Assembly (NCBI RefSeq): GCF_003201355.1
Contig: NZ_QICL01000008.1
Coordinates: forward strand, 79,265 to 143,264
Source of the DNA: Indolivaga alginatilytica
Lineage (GTDB): Bacteria > Bacteroidota > Bacteroidia > Bacteroidales > Dysgonomonadaceae
DNA length: 64,000 nucleotides
Direction of reading: 5' to 3'
Notes under the pieces: generated by a model
Told to the model about the DNA's origin: nothing
The model's database searches: none
The model's input: the letters and a program-made list of their open reading frames with translations, nothing else
Shown: piece after piece, positions 54,003 through 61,398 of the stretch
Layout: each line of letters opens with the position of its first letter
Numbering within the stretch: the stretch's first letter is position 1
Program-made: the position numbers and the translations under genes

Positions 54003-54018
54003 AAAGTCTGTGACTTTA
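54003..54018 (-). repeat. Dispersed intergenic hairpin, copy 12 (overlaps methyltransferase stop)
   Basis: Plus strand AAAGTCTGTGACTTTA: arms AAAGTC/GACTTT, a paired change (G:C to A:T) versus AAGGTC/GACCTT. Contains the TAA (54016-54018) of the methyltransferase gene; 18 nt before the tilS start. Confidence 0.7.
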
Positions 54019-55206
54019 GTCGGGAACCTTTTGACACAAAATTAATACTTTTTTTTCATTAGCCAGAGTCGTAGCAAATATATAATCGGTTCCTCCCTCT
54101 TTGAGCTTGGTTTGCCTCCTTATATCGGCTACCGAAAAAGGGTAGTTTCTTGTTGCAATATTAGCTTGTCTTATATCTTTGAAATGTACTTTGATTTCTT
54201 TCTTATTGGGTGAAATTAGTTCTTTAATTTCAAATTTACGACCGGGAAAGTCACTCTCTAAGTTATCGGAAGTATACAGATGACTGTTAGGATGCAGCTT
54301 TTTAAGATTATATTTTAAAGCTACACTTCTATATGCTCCTGCCTTTAGTATAGAACTGTTCGGTTCGTATAAGTATTTTCCGGTAATATCTGTATGGGAA
54401 ATGCAGGATGAACTTTCCACGGCTTTGGTGAAAGTAAAAGACTCATTATCTCTATGAGTTAAAAGATTAACACAGATTAGTTGAGTTTCTTTCTGTGAAC
54501 TCTCTTTGATGAATAGAAGTTCCTTGCACTCATTGTTTACACTTATTATATGTACCTCGGTTACATTGCTGAGAGAACCAAGAGCAAGAGTAATATCGAG
54601 CATGGGTGATAACTTTATAACTATCCGCTTGGCTTTGCTGTTTAAAAGCTCGTCTATTTCGATCAGATTGGGAGTACAGTCTTCTATGAGAACCGTCTTT
54701 TTACCGGTGTCGTTTCTCCTTGCCGGGTCTATAAATATAGTATCAGCAATCTGATCAAATGAGTTGAGAAAAGAAACTGCGTCCTCTTTTCTGATTTCAG
54801 CATAATCTAACTTCAGTGTGTTAAAATTACGTTTTGACAGCTCTACCAATTCACTTTGAGTTTCTACGTAACAGGCTTGCTTACGATCTTTTGCCATGAA
54901 TGAAAAATCGACACCCAATCCGCCTGTAAGATCTACAAGCGTATCACCTTTACATAAAGAGGCTTTGTAAAGGGCTGTGATTTCAGACGAACACTGCTCC
55001 ATCGATAGATGTCGGGGATAAATAATATCTTCGTGCCGATACCAATAGGGAATTTTATATTTAGCAATTTGTCTTCCTGCAATTTGTTGAATAGCCATAG
55101 GCATATCAATCTCAGGATACGATTTCGCTTTTAAAGCAAGCTGCCGTATGTCATCCGATTCGTGTTGTGCTATAAATTGCTTTGTTTGCTGATCGATATG
55201 AATCAT
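54016..55206 (-). CDS. THUMP-like-domain SAM methyltransferase
   Basis: A 396-residue putative class I methyltransferase. The SAM motif I is 'DTLVDLTGGLGVDFSFMA' and 'DTIFIDPARRNDTGKK' is motif IV with a DPxR sequence. The N-terminal 90 residues are helical, and a C-terminal section ('FPFSVADIRRQTKLKEGG') matches the THUMP-like domain of this family, which suggests an RNA substrate. The target is not known. Its ATG overlaps the tamB stop by 1 nt (TAATG), so it is translationally coupled to tamB; tilS follows. A tRNA role would fit the neighbour tilS, but that is inference. Confidence 0.82.
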   Translation of the reverse strand: MIHIDQQTKQFIAQHESDDIRQLALKAKSYPEIDMPMAIQQIAGRQIAKYKIPYWYRHEDIIYPRHLSMEQCSSEITALYKASLCKGDTLVDLTGGLGVDFSFMAKDRKQACYVETQSELVELSKRNFNTLKLDYAEIRKEDAVSFLNSFDQIADTIFIDPARRNDTGKKTVLIEDCTPNLIEIDELLNSKAKRIVIKLSPMLDITLALGSLSNVTEVHIISVNNECKELLFIKESSQKETQLICVNLLTHRDNESFTFTKAVESSSCISHTDITGKYLYEPNSSILKAGAYRSVALKYNLKKLHPNSHLYTSDNLESDFPGRKFEIKELISPNKKEIKVHFKDIRQANIATRNYPFSVADIRRQTKLKEGGTDYIFATTLANEKKVLILCQKVPD

Positions 55207-58200
55207 TACTTCATTTTGACAATTTGGTTGATATGCTTAACCGTGTCCTGTCGCTTCGTGGAGTCGGTCTGTAAAGGACTATTTTTCTTCTTAGGTCGTG
55301 TAAATAGTTCTCTCAGATAATCGAAGTCTTTTTTATATAAAATACCTACACCTTGTGTTTGTACTCCATTGCCACTACCCCCGCTTCCGACGTAATAATA
55401 CTTTTCGTTATAATGGTTGTAAGCTTTAAGACGCCAGGTACCGATACGGTTAAGTAAAACTTCGATATCCACATCACCGATGAAAGCATCCTGTGTCATG
55501 GGATTATCACGATATCCGAAGTTACCATTAAATAGAACCCTGTCATTAAGCAACCTGCTTGAAAGGATAAGTTCTACTTCGGTACTGGAGAATCCTGTAT
55601 CACTTGTGCGGATATTTGTACCCACCTGCCAACGGTCATCCAATTGACTGAGTATATTACTCAGTTGAGTGGATAGGGTTGCTGATGCAACTGCCGCAAA
55701 ATCAGAAGTTTTCTGATCGGTGAGTGCATAATTGGGTGTATAGAATTTAGATAGCAATAACAAGTAAACAATCTGTCTGTTTATCATGTCTTCCGTGCTG
55801 ATCAAACTCTTTATTTGTCGTTGTACCTCGGGATCGGCAGAAGGTAAAGCAATATCCAGATTTACTTTCGGTTGGCGTAATGCCCCTGTGATATTCAATA
55901 TACAATTTACAGGTACACTGGCTTGTCCTGTGTTCTTTGCTATATTCTGGTCGAGATCGTTCAGATTGGCTATCACCCGGTATATGGCTGTAATATCAAT
56001 ATTAGCTTCGAACGGATCGCCTCTGAACTGGACGAAACTACCATCTTGTATTGTAAATTTACGCTCAAATATTTTTTGGAATGTAAAATTATAGGACCCT
56101 TTATTAATCATGTAAGTTCCATAAAGCATCGGTTCTTTATTGGTTCCCCATGTAAATTGTAAGGCTCCTGTGCCCGATCCTCTAAGTTTATCACCTCCCA
56201 CAGGATCCATCAATAATTCAACAGTAGCGTCAGGGGTAGCATCGATATAAAAGTTCATATTGATTTCAATTCCCGAGTCGGTTTTTAATCTGTTGAATTT
56301 GACCTTTTCATTTGAATTTTTTATAGAATCGGTTGCCTCTTCTTTGGTTTTATATCTGATAAAAGAATATTCGGAGGCTGTCTCTTCCATGAAATTCATG
56401 AAAATATTAGTGTTGCTGTTGGTCTGCATATTTACATTGATATCTACAGCTCTTTCGTCTCCTTTAATAACCCCCGAACCCGATCCGAAAACCGTTCCGT
56501 AGAACATAGGATTAAGTTTCTGAGTGGCATTGTAAAGCATGAAATTATCTCCGACAAGGTCTACATAATATAAGAAGTTCGAGAAATAATCGTGTACCAC
56601 TTTACCGCTAAGCATGGCGGTATTTCCTTTTTCATCATGAAATGCGATGTTATTAAAGTAAATAAGATCTTTTTTCATGAAGATAGTATCGGTAAATGTA
56701 TAATTGGTGTTTAAGAAGTTGATTCCCAATCCTCCGTTTTCTACAAATGCTTCACCTTCGACCGTAACATTAGAAAAATTACCGAACAGATGTACATTGC
56801 CGCTACCTTTACCCTTAATTCCATTAAATAAGCTTGCAACGTATTTATTAAGGAAAGCAACATCTATCTCTTTGGCATCAAAGTTAATGGATAGCTCTTG
56901 TGTAATCGGGTTGATAAAGCCATCTATATTGGTTAATTTATCTTCGGGATTTGTAATCGTTCCTTTCAGATTAACCTTTTTGGTTTCCGCATCGAGATCA
57001 CTGAATAGGCTTAAATCACCAAGTGTTGTGCTGTTGAAAGCAAAGTCATGCACTTTTAAATTAATATTGGCATAAGGCTGACCGTCTATAGAAGAGAGCA
57101 TCAAATCTCCACTGGCAGCACCTCCGAATTGCAAAGCACTTATCGCTAATGTATTAAATATATAATCGAGATCGATATTTCTTAAATTAACATGGAGTTT
57201 TTCATCAGGATCTTTAGCCGAAAAAGTACCGTCTATACTCAATTGCTGGTCTTTATTTTCGCTGGTTACCACGAAATCGTCGATGCTGACTTTATTTGGA
57301 ACAATGCGAATATTTGATTTTTTTATTTTCCAAAGTGTACTGTTCAATATTAATTCTCCTGCTTCAAATTTGATATCCGTTTGTAAGGTCTTTTTATTAG
57401 GTTTCGAAAATACAACTGAATTGGCAAACTCACCTTTTAGTCTGCCTTCCTCTTTGTTTAAGAATAGAGTATGTATATCAACTATATCGTTCTGAACACG
57501 AATATCTGTTGATAAGTTGTTCATAGTTCCATTCTTGGTGACGAACGTACCCGATATGGTCGATTTTATTTCTTCACTATTGTTCTCAACTAATAAATAA
57601 CCCGATTGAATTTTTGTTCCTGCCGCTTTTATAGATGGCAGATAAGTTTCGATTTTAAAGCGTTCAGTCTTATTATTATAAAATCCGATTATTTTAGTTG
57701 CACTGTATATCGTTACAGGTAGCTGAAATATATCGCTGGCTTTTTCTGTATTATTGATTGTGAAATCGAATGAGAGATCGTTTTCTTTTATTTTTGTACC
57801 CTTCTTGTCATTGAAATCGATTAATGCAGGAAGATAAGCGTTCAACGACCTTTTTACACTTTCGGCTATTGTCGTAAAGGAATATGCCCCTGTTACTTCA
57901 CCATTGATAATGTCCGATTTTATACTCAATTTCCGGCTATCATCTAATCCTGATGCTTCAATAATTAAACTGTCCAGCGTAAAGCTTTTATCGGGCTGTC
58001 TGAAACTAACCGAATCGGTTTTTATGTAGCCTTGTATATCGTCAATGTTCTTTCCCGAAAAATTGGCGTCAACAGAAACACTCAAGTATGATTCTTTATA
58101 TTTATTGCTTAGGTTTAATTTGTCGAGACGAACGTTCTTTAGACGAGCATCAAAGTTTAGTTTAGGCTCTTTATCCGATAAATCAAATAAACCGTGAAGA

Positions 58201-59708
58201 TCTAAAATTGCATTTTCATCATTAAAAGATAATCCCCCGTTAAGACGTAATCCATCATAAGTACCATTCAATTTAATATCATGGTAAGTATATTTTTTGA
58301 ATGTAAACTTCTCTACAAGTCCGTCTACCGAACCTCTTAGTTTGCCATAGGTCGGTTGATTGATATTAATATCCAGATTTAAAGATATATTCTCAAGCTC
58401 TTTGTTATTCAGTAAATTACCTAACTGAAATTCCTGAGTGCGGATATTTCCTTTAAAGAATGACTTTATATTCGCGTTGGGGTTAAATCCAAAATCGAGT
58501 TTTGCTGTAATCGTACCTAGTTCTGTATCCAGATAGCCGTCTGCTTGTAGTTGCTTCAGATATCCCGATATATTACCGTGAAACGACACTGTATTTATAT
58601 TATCGAATATGGGAGGTAGTTCTTTCTGGGTGCCCGATAAGTTATTAAGAAGTCCTCGAACCCCATCTTTCGTAACAGTCAGATTACTGACGCTACCTTC
58701 TAAATACATTTTTTCTTTGTCTCTTACATTGTTAACGTTTCCTTTTGCGGTAATGTGCATTTTCTCACCGTAGTCCAGAGCTAAATTCGAAACTCGTATA
58801 CTATCGAGGCTTCCGTTGATCTCGGTTCTGAATAATATCCGTTCTTCAAAATACTTAAATGCAGGTACGAAAGCTGCAATATCTTTTAAAGCAATATAGG
58901 AAGATGATGTTTTGACTGCAAAAATAGCCTTGTCGATCAGTTGTTTGGTTGAATCTGTTGAAGAGTAATCTATCTCACATTTTTCGAATTCAAGTAACGA
59001 TTTGGGTAATTCAAGTTTAAACCCTCTGACAAATAGGTGATTGTCTTGAGTGATAAGCCTTACTATGAGGTTGTTTATTTTGAATCCGCTTTTCTCTTGC
59101 AGTGTCAGTTTCTTGATCTGAATATTCAAAGAATCGGTTTCCAGTGACCGCAAAGAGAGGATAGCATTCAGATCGGTGACGTTGATGTGATTAGGATCGA
59201 ATTTCTCTTTTAAAAGTGGGCGATCATTAATATCGAATCGGAAACGACCGTCACTGATATTCAAAGAATGTATTTTGACTTCAAATTTGGCTCCTTTTTT
59301 ATCATCCTTCGGTTTGAAGGCATCAATTATAAACTGGATGTTCAGAGGGGAGCTTGTACTGTCTTTTGCCAGATTAACCTCAAAATCCGCAAGTTTAGAT
59401 ACAGTAATTATCAATTGATTATTGAGCAGAGGCAGTATTTCCAGGTCAGCATATACTTTCTTGGCGATCAGGATTGTACTGTCTTTCTGGTCGTTCAGAT
59501 ATACATCGTTCAATTGTATAACATTGAATGGTTTGATGTATAGAGATCCAATATTTAAATCGGTTTGCAACTTGTTCCGGAGTTCGAGAACAATTCGGTC
59601 TTTGATATAATTCTGTACATACGACATATTCAATAGGCCGTATAAAAGCAATATTAATCCTAAGATTATTCCTAATATGCTGAGAAATATATATTTAAAT
59701 CGTTTTAT
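55206..59708 (-). CDS. tamB: TamB, translocation and assembly module / AsmA-superfamily protein
   Basis: About 1500 residues. An N-terminal membrane helix, then long beta-strand repeats, and the C-terminal TamB (DUF490) domain with 'RGDPFEANIDITAIYRV', 'NLDIALPSADPEVQRQIKSLISTED' and 'LQTDSTKRQD' at the end. The first usable standard codon (TTG, 59651) lies in the middle of the membrane helix. Extending in frame gives '(I)KRFKYIFLSILGIILGLILLLYG', a classic start with two basic residues, whose first codon is ATA (59706-59708). I chose that start; only codons such as GTA, TCT and AAA precede it before an in-frame TAA. TamB sits in the inner membrane, spans the periplasm, and helps move lipids or assemble outer-membrane proteins. 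First gene of the tamB, methyltransferase, tilS operon. Confidence 0.85.
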   Translation of the reverse strand: MKRFKYIFLSILGIILGLILLLYGLLNMSYVQNYIKDRIVLELRNKLQTDLNIGSLYIKPFNVIQLNDVYLNDQKDSTILIAKKVYADLEILPLLNNQLIITVSKLADFEVNLAKDSTSSPLNIQFIIDAFKPKDDKKGAKFEVKIHSLNISDGRFRFDINDRPLLKEKFDPNHINVTDLNAILSLRSLETDSLNIQIKKLTLQEKSGFKINNLIVRLITQDNHLFVRGFKLELPKSLLEFEKCEIDYSSTDSTKQLIDKAIFAVKTSSSYIALKDIAAFVPAFKYFEERILFRTEINGSLDSIRVSNLALDYGEKMHITAKGNVNNVRDKEKMYLEGSVSNLTVTKDGVRGLLNNLSGTQKELPPIFDNINTVSFHGNISGYLKQLQADGYLDTELGTITAKLDFGFNPNANIKSFFKGNIRTQEFQLGNLLNNKELENISLNLDININQPTYGKLRGSVDGLVEKFTFKKYTYHDIKLNGTYDGLRLNGGLSFNDENAILDLHGLFDLSDKEPKLNFDARLKNVRLDKLNLSNKYKESYLSVSVDANFSGKNIDDIQGYIKTDSVSFRQPDKSFTLDSLIIEASGLDDSRKLSIKSDIINGEVTGAYSFTTIAESVKRSLNAYLPALIDFNDKKGTKIKENDLSFDFTINNTEKASDIFQLPVTIYSATKIIGFYNNKTERFKIETYLPSIKAAGTKIQSGYLLVENNSEEIKSTISGTFVTKNGTMNNLSTDIRVQNDIVDIHTLFLNKEEGRLKGEFANSVVFSKPNKKTLQTDIKFEAGELILNSTLWKIKKSNIRIVPNKVSIDDFVVTSENKDQQLSIDGTFSAKDPDEKLHVNLRNIDLDYIFNTLAISALQFGGAASGDLMLSSIDGQPYANINLKVHDFAFNSTTLGDLSLFSDLDAETKKVNLKGTITNPEDKLTNIDGFINPITQELSINFDAKEIDVAFLNKYVASLFNGIKGKGSGNVHLFGNFSNVTVEGEAFVENGGLGINFLNTNYTFTDTIFMKKDLIYFNNIAFHDEKGNTAMLSGKVVHDYFSNFLYYVDLVGDNFMLYNATQKLNPMFYGTVFGSGSGVIKGDERAVDINVNMQTNSNTNIFMNFMEETASEYSFIRYKTKEEATDSIKNSNEKVKFNRLKTDSGIEINMNFYIDATPDATVELLMDPVGGDKLRGSGTGALQFTWGTNKEPMLYGTYMINKGSYNFTFQKIFERKFTIQDGSFVQFRGDPFEANIDITAIYRVIANLNDLDQNIAKNTGQASVPVNCILNITGALRQPKVNLDIALPSADPEVQRQIKSLISTEDMINRQIVYLLLLSKFYTPNYALTDQKTSDFAAVASATLSTQLSNILSQLDDRWQVGTNIRTSDTGFSSTEVELILSSRLLNDRVLFNGNFGYRDNPMTQDAFIGDVDIEVLLNRIGTWRLKAYNHYNEKYYYVGSGGSGNGVQTQGVGILYKKDFDYLRELFTRPKKKNSPLQTDSTKRQDTVKHINQIVKMK

Positions 59709-59730
59709 AGAGTATCTTTCTTTAGATACA

Positions 59731-59738
59731 CAAAATTA
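59731..59738 (-). promoter_or_regulatory. -7 box for tamB
   Basis: TAATTTTG on the minus strand. Transcription would start about 16 nt before the proposed ATA start codon, well upstream of the TTG at 59651; the leader TAAAGAAAGATACTCT is A-rich. Confidence 0.5.
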
Positions 59739-59802
59739 TAAAAAGCAAGTCGTATTTCGCTCAATTTTTGTGATTATTAATAATAAAATCGAAAACGGGT
59801 GA

Positions 59803-61077
59803 TTACCTGATATAAAATAGTATCAATTGTTCCAATGCCCGTTGGCAAACAGGACAAAACTCTTTATAGGTATTTGTCTTCATACGGCAATCGACTGTAG
59901 GTCGGTATATGCCCTTTGCCGAATAGCCTGCACCTTCAAATACTCCGATTTTATATTTTGTACTATCACTCAAATTTGTCGGAACAGGAGTTTGGGGAGT
60001 CAGCATATCTTTCCATTTCGAATCAAAGTTTACCAAGGTCGTAATATTTTGCTCCCAAGGTTCTATATTATGCTCATACGTATTATCGAGTACATCACTT
60101 TCGTAGAAGTACTCGTCAGCCAGACCAGCAAAACTGTGCCCGAATTCGTGTACTACTACAGGTTTAAAATCTTTGTGCCCGGTAGTAGTTAATGTATACG
60201 AATTAAAAATGCCTCCACCTCCATATACATCGGTGTTGGCAAGTATTATAATATGTTCGTAGGGTATGCCTGCTAACGCATCATGAAGGTCTTTTATACG
60301 ACTGGTGGTAAGGTATCGTTGTGAGTAAAATGTATCGAAATGGGAATTGAAAGCTGTATTTTTCCAAATTCCATTGCGGGGAACACTTAATCCGCTTTCT
60401 TTAGATGCACTTTCTACTATATAGAAATTGAAGTTGTCTTTATATTTATCAAAAGGAGTATACGAGAGTATTTGTTGTACGGTTTCTTCTGCATATTTTT
60501 TGAAACTGCCCATTTCCTCCGCTTTGTATCCTTCGGCTACTATTGCTACATTGATAGACTTCACATTATCTTTCCCTTTATGAATAATAGAGTAGGGTGT
60601 TACATTTTTGTATCCTTTTTTATGAATCAGTATATCGGAGGGCGTTACAATGTGGCTGATTTTGGTTATGTATTCTCCACTTTTGTTTCGCAATGAAATT
60701 TCAACTTTAACTTTTTCTTTTGGGAAGGGGAGCAGAAACACATTTTCGAAACTTTTGGTTATAGTTTTAGCTTCGTCTGTGGTGACCCATTCCTGAAACA
60801 ATGTTGAAAATGTATTTTTATATATGCACTCTCCCGATTGAAGGTTGTACATTGTTATTTGTCCGTTTCCATCCAACAAGCTGCTGGATAAATTATGATT
60901 ACGTCCTGCCCATTGAGGGAGTTCATTTAATTGATCTACTGCGATAGTCTGAGTTTCTGAGTTTCCCGAAAATATGTAATCAACTCGTAAAGTTTTATCT
61001 GCAAAATAGGTGTCAAATTCCTGACTTTGGCAAAGGAGTGATAAAAAGAAGCATGTAATAAAAAGTAAGTTACGCAT
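59803..61077 (-). CDS. M64-family zinc metallopeptidase
   Basis: A 424-residue peptidase with a signal peptide (cleavage near 'LLCQSQ', about residue 18). The Peptidase_M64 N-terminal beta domain (about 20-150) precedes the catalytic domain with 'VNVAIVAEGYKAEEM' and the zinc site 'VVVHEFGHSFAGLADEY' (HExxH...E/D). Near the C-terminus 'PTVDCRMKTNTYKEFCPVCQRALEQL' has conserved Cys. The prototype cleaves IgA in Clostridium ramosum; gut Bacteroidetes carry several with unknown targets. It stands alone between tamB and putA. A TATCTTTA near-box (61112-61119) may be its promoter. Confidence 0.92.
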   Translation of the reverse strand: MRNLLFITCFFLSLLCQSQEFDTYFADKTLRVDYIFSGNSETQTIAVDQLNELPQWAGRNHNLSSSLLDGNGQITMYNLQSGECIYKNTFSTLFQEWVTTDEAKTITKSFENVFLLPFPKEKVKVEISLRNKSGEYITKISHIVTPSDILIHKKGYKNVTPYSIIHKGKDNVKSINVAIVAEGYKAEEMGSFKKYAEETVQQILSYTPFDKYKDNFNFYIVESASKESGLSVPRNGIWKNTAFNSHFDTFYSQRYLTTSRIKDLHDALAGIPYEHIIILANTDVYGGGGIFNSYTLTTTGHKDFKPVVVHEFGHSFAGLADEYFYESDVLDNTYEHNIEPWEQNITTLVNFDSKWKDMLTPQTPVPTNLSDSTKYKIGVFEGAGYSAKGIYRPTVDCRMKTNTYKEFCPVCQRALEQLILFYIR

Positions 61078-61398
61078 AGTGACCAGATTTGAGTCTATAA
61101 ATAAGAGAATCTAAAGATACATATTTGCCTTGATATATACATTCTGATTGCATTGAGTAATTGGATTCTATATTTTCAATTATTGTATCCGGTAGATTCT
61201 GTATTTGAAATTTATTTAGCCTTTCGATGTCCTAATAAATTATTTTGAGAAAATAGATTATTTCGTAACTTGCAAAAGAAATTATTGCTAAAATTACACA
61301 TTCATTTACTTGCTCTGACGTTGATCGAATTAGATATTTATTTACCTGAAAAGATGTAGAGCTGCAAATAATAATACTATCTTAATTTTTTTGAATAA
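61078..61398. other. Divergent intergenic region, M64 peptidase and putA
   Basis: No gene seen in 321 bp. A weak leftward box (61112-61119) is the only promoter-like signal; no TAnnTTTG match was found for putA. Confidence 0.5.

Noticed and set aside
59206-59651. TTG at 59651 as the tamB start
   Set aside because: It lies inside the membrane helix; the frame continues upstream with the rest of the helix and its basic start.
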